From positions 186,001 to 250,000 of the forward strand of contig JAYQTA010000002.1 in NCBI GenBank assembly GCA_038147155.1: a stretch of DNA of 64,000 nt. The letters are read 5' to 3'. Shown in pieces: positions 51,058 through 59,973 of this stretch. The notes under the pieces were generated by a model. That model was given only the letters and a program-made list of their open reading frames with translations. It was not told the DNA's origin and searched no databases. The DNA comes from Australimonas brisbanensis (GTDB taxonomy: Bacteria; Chloroflexota; Dehalococcoidia; Lucifugimonadales; Australimonadaceae). The first letter of the stretch is position 1; every line of letters begins with the position of its first letter. The position numbers and the translations under genes were made by a program.

Positions 51058-52170
51058 ATGCAGACCAACATCCCCTGTGTCCTGATGCGCGGTGGCACGT
51101 CCAAGGGCCCCTTCTTCCTGGCCAAGGACCTTCCCGCCGACCCTGACCTGCGCGACCAGGTATTGCTGGCGCTCATGGGCTCCCCCGACGTGCGCCAGAT
51201 CGACGGGTTGGGCGGAGCTGACCCCCTCACCTCCAAGGTGGCGGTGGTGAGCGCCCCCTCCACCCGGGAGGACTGCGACGTGGACTACCTGTTCCTGCAG
51301 GTGGTACCCGACAAGCCCGTGGTGGATCTGACCCAGAACTGCGGCAACATGCTGGCCGGTGTGGGCCCCTTCGCCATCGAGCATGGGCTCATCCCCGCGC
51401 AGGACGGCGAGACGCCGGTGCGCATCCACATGGTCAACTCGGGCGATAAGGCCGTCGCCCGCATCCCCACGCCCGGCGGCGAGGTGGAGTACGGGGGCGA
51501 CGCGCGCATCGATGGGGTGCCGGGTACCGCCGCGCCCATCTTCATCGACGTGGAGGAGACGGCGGGGAGCATCTGCGGCGCGCTGCTGCCCACGGGCAAC
51601 CTGGTGGACGTGATTGACGGCATCGAGTGCACGCTCATGGACAACGGGATGCCCGTGGTGGCCATGCGCGCCGAGGACCTGGGCCGCACCGGCTACGAGA
51701 CGCGCGATGAGCTCAACGCCGACGAGGAGCTCAAGAAGCGCATCGAGGTCATCCGCCTGCAGGCCGGGCCGATGATGAACCTGGGCGACGTGACCGATAA
51801 GGTCGTGCCCAAGATGTTCCTGTTGGCCAAGCCCAAGGCGGGCGGGGCCATCTCCACCCGTTCCTACATCCCCAAGGTGGCCCACGCCTCCATCGGCGTG
51901 CTGGCCGCCGTCACGGTGGCGACGGCTGCCGTGATGCCCGGCACCACGGCCTACGACCTGGCGGTCCGCCCCGAGGGCGCGCGCAAGGTGCTGGAGCTGG
52001 AGCACCCCACCGGCTTCTTCACCGTGGAGATCGAGACCGAGGGCCCCGAGTCCTCCCTCCACATCAAGCGCTCGGCGCTGCTGCGCACTGCACGGCGCAT
52101 CATGGAGGGTCAGGTGAGCATCCCGTCGAGCGTCTGGGACGGCAAGAGCGCCCAGGCAGCCCACGCCTAG
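51058..52170 (+). CDS. galD: 4-oxalomesaconate tautomerase (GalD/PrpF family)
   Basis: 370-residue PrpF/DAP-epimerase-fold isomerase. GalD interconverts keto and enol 4-oxalomesaconate in gallate catabolism. Marks: VLMRGGTSKGPFFLAKDLP at the N-terminus, DGLGGADPLTSKVAVV, NCGNMLAGVGPFAIE (active-site Cys) and the second-half ATAAVMPGTTAYDLA. ATG 51058 has GGAGG 8 nt upstream. It precedes the ligI gene by 8 bp and shares its promoter. Other PrpF-type aconitate isomerase activity is possible, but context favours GalD. Confidence 0.87.
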   Translation: MQTNIPCVLMRGGTSKGPFFLAKDLPADPDLRDQVLLALMGSPDVRQIDGLGGADPLTSKVAVVSAPSTREDCDVDYLFLQVVPDKPVVDLTQNCGNMLAGVGPFAIEHGLIPAQDGETPVRIHMVNSGDKAVARIPTPGGEVEYGGDARIDGVPGTAAPIFIDVEETAGSICGALLPTGNLVDVIDGIECTLMDNGMPVVAMRAEDLGRTGYETRDELNADEELKKRIEVIRLQAGPMMNLGDVTDKVVPKMFLLAKPKAGGAISTRSYIPKVAHASIGVLAAVTVATAAVMPGTTAYDLAVRPEGARKVLELEHPTGFFTVEIETEGPESSLHIKRSALLRTARRIMEGQVSIPSSVWDGKSAQAAHA

Positions 52171-52178
52171 GAGTAGCG

Positions 52179-53057
52179 ATGACCGAGCGTGTAATCAAGA
52201 CCATCCCCGGCCCGCACCACAATCCCTCCAAGCCCGGGCTGGTGCTGCCGGCCAACGCCTGCGATGCCCACTGCCACGTCTTCGGACCGGGCGAGAAGTT
52301 CCCCTATCACCCCAACCGGGCCTACACGCCCCCCGACGCCTCGTGGGAGAAGCTGCGGGCGCTGCACGACCACCTGGGCATCGAGCGCGCGGTCATCGTC
52401 CACGCCTCCTGCCACGGCCCCTACATGGAGGCGACGCTGGATGCCATCGCCCACTCCGGCGGGCGCTACCGGGGCACCTCCATCGTGGAGCCGGGCATCA
52501 CCGACGCCGAGCTGCGCCGCTACCACGAGGGCGGCATCCGCGCGGTGCGCTTCAACTTCGTGAAGCACCTGGAGTCGGTGCCGGACCCCGCCGAGGTGCG
52601 CCGCATGGCCGAGCGCATCGCGCCCATGGGCTGGCACCTGGTGGTGCACCTGGACGCCGTGGACATCGATGAGCTCGCCCCGCTGCTGCTGGGCCTCCCA
52701 GTGCCCTTCGTCATCGACCACATGGCCCGCGTGAAGGCGGGCGACGGGCTGGAGCAGGCGCCCTTCCAGACGCTGCTGCGCCTCATGGCCAACGAGAAGG
52801 CGTGGGTGAAGATCTGCGGCGGGGAGCGCATCTCCTCCGACGGCCCGCCCTTCCACGACGCCGTGCCCTTCGCCCAGGCGCTCATCAAGGCGGCGCCCGA
52901 ACGGGTGTTGTGGGGCACGGACTGGCCGCACCCCAACGTGAAGCACATGCCCGACGACGGCGGGCTGGTGGATCTGCTGGGCCTCTACGCGCCCGATGCC
53001 GCCACCCTCAAGCAACTCACGGTGGACAACCCCACCCGGCTCTACTGGGCGGACTGA
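52179..53057 (+). CDS. ligI: 2-pyrone-4,6-dicarboxylate lactonase
   Basis: LigI-type amidohydrolase (292 aa) opening the PDC lactone to 4-oxalomesaconate. Marks: NACDAHCHVFGPGEKFPY near residue 26, RYTPP-like AYTPPDAS, VHASCHGPYMEATLDA, GIRAVRFNF and LWGTDWPHPNVK with the catalytic Asp. Length and motif order fit LigI closely. It follows galD by 8 bp; together with ligK upstream this is a compact lower-pathway cassette. Confidence 0.9.
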   Translation: MTERVIKTIPGPHHNPSKPGLVLPANACDAHCHVFGPGEKFPYHPNRAYTPPDASWEKLRALHDHLGIERAVIVHASCHGPYMEATLDAIAHSGGRYRGTSIVEPGITDAELRRYHEGGIRAVRFNFVKHLESVPDPAEVRRMAERIAPMGWHLVVHLDAVDIDELAPLLLGLPVPFVIDHMARVKAGDGLEQAPFQTLLRLMANEKAWVKICGGERISSDGPPFHDAVPFAQALIKAAPERVLWGTDWPHPNVKHMPDDGGLVDLLGLYAPDAATLKQLTVDNPTRLYWAD

Positions 53058-53071
53058 CGAAGGGGGGAGAG

Positions 53072-54466
53072 ATGCAGCGCAGTGCCCGCTCCCTGCGCCT
53101 CTCAATCGTGCTGCTGCTGCTGACGGCGGCGACCGCCCTTGTGTGGCCGCCGCCGTCGCGTGCCCAGTCCGGGCCGGTGGTGCTGGAGGTGACCCTTGAC
53201 GGGGCCATCGACGCCATCGCCGTCCGTACCCTCAATCGGGCCATCGCTCAGGCGGAGGCCGAGGACGCAGCCGCCCTCCTGGTGCGTCTGGATACACCTG
53301 GCGGCGAGTTGGAGGCTACCCGCTCCATCGTGACGGCCATCTTCGATGCGCGGGTGCCGGTCATCGTCCACGTCGCGCCGGAGGGCGCACGCGCGGGCAG
53401 CGCGGGGACGTTCATCGCAGCCGCCGCCCACATCGCCGCCATGGCGCCCGCCACCTCTATCGGCGCGGCGAGCCCGGTGCTTGCGGATGGGACGGACATC
53501 CCCGGCGATACGCTGCGAGAGAAGGTCCACCAGGACGCCGCCGCACTGATGCGTGAGATCGCGACGCAGCGAGGACGCGCCGTCGCACCGCTGGAGGCGA
53601 CCGTGCTGGAGGCGGTGGCCTACGGCGCCGAGGAGGCGCTGGGCGACGGCGTGGTGGACCTGGTGGCGCGCGATGTCACCACCGTGATTGCGGCGGTTGA
53701 CGGACGCACCGTCGAGGTGCGTGGCCAGCCCTTCACCCTGGCCACTGCGGATGCCACGGTGCTGCCGGTGCGTTCGGGGTTGGCGGGCTTCGTGGACGGG
53801 GTGCTGACGGTGCTCGCCAACCCCACCATCGCCTGGCTCCTGGTGGTGCTGGGCTGCCTGGGCCTGCTCTTCGAACTCAGTGCGCCAGGGCTGGTCATCC
53901 CCGGTGTGCTGGGCTTCCTCTTCCTGCTGGCGGGGTACGCGGGCTTCGCCCATCTGCCCATGAACTGGCTCGGCGCGGCGCTGGTCTTCGCGGCCTTCGT
54001 CCTCTTCGCCATCGAACTGAACGTGGATGGCTTCGGTATCTCTGGTATCGCGGGCATCGCCGCCTTCATCGCAGGCAGCGTGCTGCTCTACCTGAACTTC
54101 ACCGAGCCCACACCCCTCGGCCCGCCACCCGGCATCAACCTGTGGGTTCTGGTGCCGGTGGGCGCGACGGTGGTCGCCCTGGCGGGGGGAATAATTTACG
54201 TTGTGGCCCGCGCGCGCCGTGCCGCCAAGGACCTTCCTGAGCCCGTGGGCTGGGGGATGGAGGGCTCCCGGGGACGTGTGGTGGAGCCGCTGACCCCCCA
54301 GGGGCGGGTGCTGGTGCGGGGGGAGACGTGGAACGCCCGGACCGTGGACGGAGAACACCTGCCAGAAGGCACGGAGGTGCGCGTGGCGCGCGCCGAGGGC
54401 GCGCTGCTGTGGGTGGAGGAGACGGGTGGGACGTCCACAGCGCTGAACCAGACAGAAGGAGCGTGA
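53072..54466 (+). CDS. NfeD-family membrane serine protease (NfeD1b-like)
   Basis: 464 residues: signal peptide (about 1-31), a ClpP-like serine protease domain with LDTPGGELEATRSI, the Ser nucleophile in ARAGSAGTFIA and Lys in LREKVHQDA, then four to five membrane helices (about 245-370), and a C-terminal OB-fold NfeD domain (RGRVVEPLTPQGRVLVRGE). The next gene encodes an SPFH protein, the usual partner for this protease class in membrane quality control. AGGGGGGAG precedes ATG. Confidence 0.9.
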   Translation: MQRSARSLRLSIVLLLLTAATALVWPPPSRAQSGPVVLEVTLDGAIDAIAVRTLNRAIAQAEAEDAAALLVRLDTPGGELEATRSIVTAIFDARVPVIVHVAPEGARAGSAGTFIAAAAHIAAMAPATSIGAASPVLADGTDIPGDTLREKVHQDAAALMREIATQRGRAVAPLEATVLEAVAYGAEEALGDGVVDLVARDVTTVIAAVDGRTVEVRGQPFTLATADATVLPVRSGLAGFVDGVLTVLANPTIAWLLVVLGCLGLLFELSAPGLVIPGVLGFLFLLAGYAGFAHLPMNWLGAALVFAAFVLFAIELNVDGFGISGIAGIAAFIAGSVLLYLNFTEPTPLGPPPGINLWVLVPVGATVVALAGGIIYVVARARRAAKDLPEPVGWGMEGSRGRVVEPLTPQGRVLVRGETWNARTVDGEHLPEGTEVRVARAEGALLWVEETGGTSTALNQTEGA

Positions 54467-54467
54467 C

Positions 54468-55322
54468 ATGGCACATTGGGGATTGAACGTCGTGCGACAG
54501 TACGAGCGGTTGGTGGTGTTCACTCTCGGCTCGTACTCAGGGACGCGCGGGCCTGGGATGCGATGGGTCTGGCCATTCGTCAACAATGGCTCGGCGACGG
54601 TGGACCTGCGCGAGGTGCCGGTGGGTATTCCGCGCCAGACCGCCATCACGCGCGACAACGCACCTATCGACATCGACTTCTTCGTCTACATGCGGGTGAT
54701 GGCGGACCGGCCTGAGGACACCATCCTCAACATCTCCAACTTCGGCATCGCGGCGCAGGCGCTGGCCATGACCACACTGCGCGCCGTGGTGGGCGAGATG
54801 GACCTGGACGACGTGCTCTCCAAGCGCGAGCGCATCAACTCGGCCCTCCAATCGAAGCTGGACGAGGTGACGGTGAACTGGGGCGTCAAGGTGACGCGCG
54901 TGGAGATCAAGGAGGTGGAGCCGCCGCGCGATGTGCAGGAGGCTATGAACCGCCAGCTCTCCGCCGAACGCACCCGACGTGCCGCCGTCACCGAGGCCGA
55001 GGGGCAGCGCGACGCGGCGGTGAACGTTGCTGACGGTGAGCGTCGCTCTGCGGTGCTGCGGGCGCAGGGCCAGAAGGAGGCGGCGATCCTGGAGGCCGAG
55101 GGTGAGCGGCAAGCAGCGCTCCTCCGTGCCGAGGGCTTCGCGCTGGCGCTCGCGGCCATCAATGAGCAGGCGCGTCAGGTGGACGCGCGCACCATGAGCC
55201 TCCAGTACTTCGACACGCTCAAGGAGGTGGGAGCCTCGCCCGCCACCAAGTTCGTGCTGCCGCTGGAACTGACCAGCATGGTCAGCCAGTTCGTGCAGCA
55301 GGCGCAGGCGGCGAAGGAATAA
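54468..55322 (+). CDS. SPFH/stomatin-like protein
   Basis: 284-residue SPFH-domain (slipin/prohibitin-type) protein that would form membrane-associated oligomers and act with the NfeD protease encoded 1 bp upstream. Marks: PGMRWVWPFV, VDLREV, DIDFFVYMRV, TTLRAVVGEMDLDDVLSKRERIN and GVKVTRVEIKEVEPP. A long Ala/Glu-rich coiled coil (about residues 165-235) follows. The hydrophobic N-terminal anchor usual in stomatins is not obvious, so attachment may rely on the partner. Confidence 0.9.
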   Translation: MAHWGLNVVRQYERLVVFTLGSYSGTRGPGMRWVWPFVNNGSATVDLREVPVGIPRQTAITRDNAPIDIDFFVYMRVMADRPEDTILNISNFGIAAQALAMTTLRAVVGEMDLDDVLSKRERINSALQSKLDEVTVNWGVKVTRVEIKEVEPPRDVQEAMNRQLSAERTRRAAVTEAEGQRDAAVNVADGERRSAVLRAQGQKEAAILEAEGERQAALLRAEGFALALAAINEQARQVDARTMSLQYFDTLKEVGASPATKFVLPLELTSMVSQFVQQAQAAKE

Positions 55323-55331
55323 CGACCGGCG

Positions 55332-56966
55332 CTAGAGGGTGGCCAGCAACCGGAGCAGCCCACCCTCGGCGTCGGCGCCCAGGTGAAGGTATCCCACCTG
55401 GCGCCCGGCCCTGCGCAGCGCGTCAACGTCGCCCACGGCCTGCGCGCGGGCCAGCTGTCCCAGGGTGTATTTCTCGCCGGGGACGGGGATGTCCTCACCC
55501 GTGTCCACCGTCAGCACCAGGAAGCGGCCCGACTCCGGTCCGCCCTTGTGGAGCTGGCCCGTGGAGTGCAGGTAGCGGGGCCCATAGCCCGCGGTGGTGG
55601 CCAGGTGGTGCTGGGCACCCACGCTCTTGCGCAGCGCCGCCAGCGTACCGTCCACTCCCGGTGTGCGCGCCGCGTACACCAGCACCGCCAGGTAGGTTCC
55701 CTTGGGCGCCTCAGCGAGCAGCCCCGCCAGGCTGGGTCCGGGCTCCGGGTCCTCCAGCCCCGCCTTGCGTTGGGTGGCGCGCAGCGCCCGTGCGGCAGCG
55801 TCCTTGGCCGCCTGCACGTCGGGCTGGTCGAAGGGCTGGATGCTCAGCAGCGCCCCGGCGATGGCCGTCGCGACCTCCCAGCGGAAGAACTCGGCGCTCA
55901 GGTCATGCCGGTCCTTCAGGTCGAGGCGCACCAGCGGGTGCTCCAAGGCGGCGATGCGCTCGGCTGCAACGTCCAGCGGGCCATTGGCGTCGCCCTCCAG
56001 CCGCAGATAGACGAACAGCCGATCGCTCCCGTAGGCGCCGGGGTCCAGCAACGGCTCTCCCGCCACGGGCACGATGCCCGTGCCACCCTTGCCGGTGCTC
56101 TCTGCGACCAGCTGCTCAGCCCACAGGCCGAAGGGCTCCAGCCCAGGGGAGGTGATGAGGGTGAGCTTATCGCGCCCCTCCGGTACCCCCGCCGCCATGA
56201 ACGCGCCCAGCCACGCGCCGGGGTTGGCCCGTGCCTCTCCCGGCCCGCACAGCCCCGCCATCACCGAGGCGCGGTCCAGCAGCCGTTCCAGGGGCAGGCC
56301 CGCCAGCGCGGCGGGCACCATGCCGAAATGGGAGAGCACCGAGTAGCGCCCGCCGATGTCGGCCTGCGCCTCGAAGACGCGCCGGAAGCCGGCCTCCGCG
56401 CCCAGCCCTGCCAGCGGCGTGCCGGGATCGGTGACGGCGACGAAGTGTGCGCCTGCCGCCTCCTGGCCCACGGCCTCCTCCACCAGTGCCCTGTAGTGAC
56501 GATAGAGGGAGAGGGGCTCGATGGTGGTGCCGGACTTAGAGGAGAGGAGGAACAGGGTGTGGGCTGGGTCCAGAGCCGCGTCAACGGCGCGCACCTGCTC
56601 AGGGACGGTCGAATCGAGCACGGTCAGGCGCGGTGCGCCCTCATTGTGGCCCAGCACGGCACGAAGCGCCTCTAGGCCCAGCGAACTGCCGCCCATGCCC
56701 AGCAGCACCACCTGGGTGATGTCGTCGGCACGCACGCTTGCTGCGAACTCACGCAGTTCGTCCAGGTGCGTGCGCATCTTGCCGGTGACGTTCAGCCAGC
56801 CGAGGCGGTCGGTGATCTCGGTGGGACGCCGGTTCCACACCGTGTAGTCGCCCGCCCACATGCGGGGGATCGTCCCATCGCGGTCGAGCCGTTCCAGCGC
56901 TTCGTTGACGGCGGGGCCGTACGTCCCCAGCGCCATGACGCTGGGCAGGGCCGTGGCGTCGGTCAA
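55332..56966 (-). CDS. pgi: Glucose-6-phosphate isomerase, Tal/Pgi-fusion type
   Basis: 544-residue SIS-domain isomerase. It resembles the Pgi half of bifunctional transaldolase/phosphoglucose isomerases rather than classical Pgi. Marks: VLLGMGGSSLGLEALRAV, LDSTVPEQVRA, LLSSKSGTTIEPLSLYRH, DIGGRYSVLSHFGMVPAAL and HSTGQLHKGG. No transaldolase domain is attached. The TTG start overlaps the tkt stop (TTGA), so it is coupled to transketolase, joining pentose-phosphate and glycolytic steps. Confidence 0.93.
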   Translation of the reverse strand: MTDATALPSVMALGTYGPAVNEALERLDRDGTIPRMWAGDYTVWNRRPTEITDRLGWLNVTGKMRTHLDELREFAASVRADDITQVVLLGMGGSSLGLEALRAVLGHNEGAPRLTVLDSTVPEQVRAVDAALDPAHTLFLLSSKSGTTIEPLSLYRHYRALVEEAVGQEAAGAHFVAVTDPGTPLAGLGAEAGFRRVFEAQADIGGRYSVLSHFGMVPAALAGLPLERLLDRASVMAGLCGPGEARANPGAWLGAFMAAGVPEGRDKLTLITSPGLEPFGLWAEQLVAESTGKGGTGIVPVAGEPLLDPGAYGSDRLFVYLRLEGDANGPLDVAAERIAALEHPLVRLDLKDRHDLSAEFFRWEVATAIAGALLSIQPFDQPDVQAAKDAAARALRATQRKAGLEDPEPGPSLAGLLAEAPKGTYLAVLVYAARTPGVDGTLAALRKSVGAQHHLATTAGYGPRYLHSTGQLHKGGPESGRFLVLTVDTGEDIPVPGEKYTLGQLARAQAVGDVDALRRAGRQVGYLHLGADAEGGLLRLLATL

Positions 56967-58969
56967 CGCCCACCCCCGGTCAGCAGGGCGCGGGCTGCGG
57001 CGGCAATCGCCTCAGGCGTGAGGCCGAACTCGGTGTAGAGCCGCTGGTAGGGCGCGGAGGCGCCGAAGGTGTCGACGCCGATGGCCGTGCCCGTCGCACC
57101 GATGTGGCGCTCCCAGCCCAGGGTGACGCCGGCCTCCACGGAAACGCGTGCGCTCACGTTGGCCGGCAGCACCTGCTCGCGGTAGGCCTGCGGTTGGGCG
57201 GCGAACAGTTCCCAACTCGGCATGGACACCACGCGGGTCGGAACGCCCTCGCCCTCCAGCGCCTCGGCGGCGGCCAGGGCGATGTGCACCTCGGACCCGG
57301 TGCCGATGAGCAGCGCGCGGGGGTCTGCCGAGGCCTCGCGGACGACGTACGCGCCCCGGCTCACCTGCTCCGGGCTCGCCGACAGCAGCGGCACCCCCTG
57401 GCGGGTGAGCACCAGCGCCGTGGGCCCGTTGGTGCGCTCCAGCGCCGCCCTCCAGGCCCCAGCGGTCTCGGTGGCATCGGCCGGACGCACCACGGCCAGG
57501 TTGGGCATGGCGCGCAGGCTCATCAGGTGCTCCACCGGCTGGTGGGTGGGGCCGTCCTCACCCAGGGCGATGGAGTCGTGGGTGAACACGTACACCACCC
57601 GTTGGCCCATGAGGGCGGCAAGGCGCATGGCGGGGCGCATGTAGTCCGCGAATACCAGGAAGGTGGCGGTGTAGGGGATGAACCCGCCGTGCAGCGCCAT
57701 GCCGCCGGCGATGGAACCCATGGCGTGCTCGCGCACACCGAAGTGCAGGTTGTGCGGGCCGCCCTCACCGAAGGCGTGCTCCTTGAGCAGCGTCTTGGTG
57801 GAGGGGGCCAGATCCGCAGAGCCACCGGTGAGCGCATGGACGCGCGTCGCGATGGCGTTCATCACCACGCCGCCCGCCTCGCGGGTGGCCAGCGCCTTGC
57901 CGCCGGGGCCGAACAGCCCCTCCAGCACGGACTCCCAGCCCTCCGGCAACAGGCCCGACAGGTCAGCCGCCAGCTGCTCGGCCTCGACGGGGAACGCCTG
58001 CTGGTAGGCGGCGAAGCGCTGGTTCCAGTCGGCCTGGGCCTTCTCGCCACGCGTCAGCGACCTGCGCCAGCGCTCCAGCGCCTCCTGGGGCACGGTGAAG
58101 GGCTCGTAGTCCCAGACCAGCGCCTCGCGGGTGCGCTGGGCCTCCTCGGCGCCCAGGGGCTCGCCGTGGACTCCGGGGGTGCCCGCCTTGTTGGGCGCGC
58201 CGTAGCCGATGACCGTCTTGCAGATGATGAGGCTGGGGCGCTCGATCTGGGCGTGCGCCTCGATGATCGCCTCCTCCACCTCACGCACGTCCAGCCCGTT
58301 GATGGGCCCCACCACGTGCCAGCCGTAGGCGGCGAACCGCGCGCCCACGTCCTCGGTGAAGGCCAGGTCCGTCGAGCCCTCGATGGAGATGGAGTTGGAG
58401 TCGTACAAGTAGATGAGCTTGCCCAGCTTCCAGGTGCCGGCCAGGGAGGCGGCCTCGGCGCTCACCCCCTCCATCAGGTCACCGTCGGAGACGATGCCGT
58501 AGGTGTAGTGGTCGATGATCTCGTGGCTGGGCTTGTTGTAGTGCTCGGCGAGCAGCCGCTCGGCAAGCGCCATACCCACGCCGTGGGCGAAGCCCTGCCC
58601 CAGCGGGCCGGTGGTCACCTCGACGCCCGGCGTGTGCCCGTACTCCGGGTGCCCCGCGGTGTGCGAGCCCCACTGACGGAAGTTGCGCAGTTCCTCCAGG
58701 GGCAGGTCGTAGCCCGACAGGTGCAGCAGCGCGTACAGCAGCATGGAGGCGTGGCCCGCCGAGAGGACGAACCGGTCGCGGTTGGCCCAGGCGGGGTCCG
58801 CCGGGTTGTGCTTGAGGAAGCGGTCCCACAACGCATAGGCCATGGGGGCCATGCCCATGGGCGCGCCGGGGTGGCCGGAGTTGGCCTGCTGCACGGCGTC
58901 CACGGCCAGGAACCGCACGGCGTTGATGCACAGTTCGTCGAGCCGGGCGGCATCGCTGCGGGTGGTCAT
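56963..58969 (-). CDS. tkt: Transketolase
   Basis: 668-residue ThDP enzyme of the pentose phosphate pathway. Marks: NSGHPGAPMGMAPMAYALW, GHASMLLYALLHL, ThDP motif GDGDLMEG-like SDGDLMEGVSAEAASLAG, NSISIEG, FTHDSIALGEDGPTHQPVEHL and the C-terminal SMPSWELF. ATG 58969 with GAGG upstream. A G/C-rich palindrome lies in its leader. First gene of tkt-pgi. Confidence 0.97.
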   Translation of the reverse strand: MTTRSDAARLDELCINAVRFLAVDAVQQANSGHPGAPMGMAPMAYALWDRFLKHNPADPAWANRDRFVLSAGHASMLLYALLHLSGYDLPLEELRNFRQWGSHTAGHPEYGHTPGVEVTTGPLGQGFAHGVGMALAERLLAEHYNKPSHEIIDHYTYGIVSDGDLMEGVSAEAASLAGTWKLGKLIYLYDSNSISIEGSTDLAFTEDVGARFAAYGWHVVGPINGLDVREVEEAIIEAHAQIERPSLIICKTVIGYGAPNKAGTPGVHGEPLGAEEAQRTREALVWDYEPFTVPQEALERWRRSLTRGEKAQADWNQRFAAYQQAFPVEAEQLAADLSGLLPEGWESVLEGLFGPGGKALATREAGGVVMNAIATRVHALTGGSADLAPSTKTLLKEHAFGEGGPHNLHFGVREHAMGSIAGGMALHGGFIPYTATFLVFADYMRPAMRLAALMGQRVVYVFTHDSIALGEDGPTHQPVEHLMSLRAMPNLAVVRPADATETAGAWRAALERTNGPTALVLTRQGVPLLSASPEQVSRGAYVVREASADPRALLIGTGSEVHIALAAAEALEGEGVPTRVVSMPSWELFAAQPQAYREQVLPANVSARVSVEAGVTLGWERHIGATGTAIGVDTFGASAPYQRLYTEFGLTPEAIAAAARALLTGGGR

Positions 58970-59128
58970 GGGCAGCCTCAGAAAGGGGGATTGGGGACCC
59001 CCCCTAGGCTAGCACCCACCCCCCTCAGGTGCCAGCGCGCCGGGCCAGCGGCCGGGAGAGCGGCGAAATCACCCGCAAGGAGGGCGGGGTCCATTCATCA
59101 GAGGACCCGGGTTCACCCGTGAGAGTGA

Positions 59129-59174
59129 TTGCACACCAGGGCGAGGAGGCCATAACGGACCGGTCGGTCGGTTT
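59129..59174 (+). promoter_or_regulatory. TetR promoter-operator region
   Basis: TTGCAC, 18-nt spacer, TAACGG overlaps a dyad CGGACCGGTCGGTCGG at 59156-59171 centred on GACCGGTC, typical of TetR operators. Placement over the -10 suggests autorepression. Confidence 0.5.
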
Positions 59175-59198
59175 AGCGCTGATGCCGGAGTGCCAACC

Positions 59199-59810
59199 AT
59201 GCCAAAGGTGAGTGACGAGCACGTGGCGGAGCGCCGTGAGCACATCCTGCGCGCTGCGACCACCTGCTTCGCGCGCAGCGGCATCCACCGCGCGACGGTG
59301 GACGACATCTGCGCCGAGGCCGGCATCAGCAAGGGCGCCATTTACGGCTACATCAAGAGCAAGGACGACGTGGTGGCCGCCCTGCAGGTGGAGGCGGTCC
59401 AGGCGGACGCCGCGCTCGTGCGCCGCACCACCCGCCAGACCGACTCCGCCCGTGGTCTGGAGGAGACGCTGCGCGCCGCGTTCGGTGCGCTGAACGACCC
59501 CGCCGCCACGGAGGGGCTGCGTGTCGAGGTGATGCTGGCCACAGAATCGCTTCTGTCTCAGCGCCTGGCCGACGCTCAGACGCTCGACCTGGAACTGTGG
59601 ACGGATGCGTTGGAGCTGGTGGTCAAGGATCTGCGCCGTACCGCCTCGCACCTGGCCGGGCAGGACCCACGCTCCGTGGCGCTGGCGCTGACGGCGGCAA
59701 TCCAGGGCGCGGCGAAGATGAAGGCCGCCATGCCGGAGCTGGACACGGCGTCCATCGCCGGTGCGCTGGCCTGGCTGCGCACGGCGCGCGCGCTCACCCC
59801 CGCTTCCTGA
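59199..59810 (+). CDS. TetR-family transcriptional regulator
   Basis: 203-residue repressor. The N-terminal helix-turn-helix spans about residues 12-58: RREHILRAATTCFARSGIH, then TVDDICAEAGISKGAIYGYI. The ligand-binding domain is of no recognisable subgroup. A palindromic operator lies directly upstream. It may control the downstream aldo/keto reductase, bicupin and dehydrogenase genes (inference from position). ATG 59199 is preferred over a GTG three codons earlier. Confidence 0.9.
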   Translation: MPKVSDEHVAERREHILRAATTCFARSGIHRATVDDICAEAGISKGAIYGYIKSKDDVVAALQVEAVQADAALVRRTTRQTDSARGLEETLRAAFGALNDPAATEGLRVEVMLATESLLSQRLADAQTLDLELWTDALELVVKDLRRTASHLAGQDPRSVALALTAAIQGAAKMKAAMPELDTASIAGALAWLRTARALTPAS

Positions 59811-59820
59811 CGCTCCCCCG

Positions 59821-59839
59821 GCAGGGGGACACCCCCTGC
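59821..59839 (+). terminator. 8-bp hairpin after TetR gene
   Basis: GCAGGGGG/CCCCCTGC with an ACA loop, 10 nt past the stop; no T-run. Confidence 0.45.
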
Positions 59840-59915
59840 GCCACTTCGTGTCTACCCCCGGCAAGGGGAGTTCCACTCCCCTCTGCACACCCCTAGGCTC
59901 TGATGCACAGGGCGC

Positions 59916-59944
59916 TTGACGGCGTACGCGTGGGCCTCTACCGT
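59916..59944 (+). promoter_or_regulatory. Predicted promoter of aldo/keto reductase
   Basis: TTGACG, 17-nt spacer, TACCGT. An 8-bp hairpin CCGTCCGC/GCGGACGG (59941-59966) lies between it and the GGAGG ribosome site. Confidence 0.45.
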
Positions 59945-59973
59945 CCGCCCATCCTCGCGCGGACGGAGGCCTC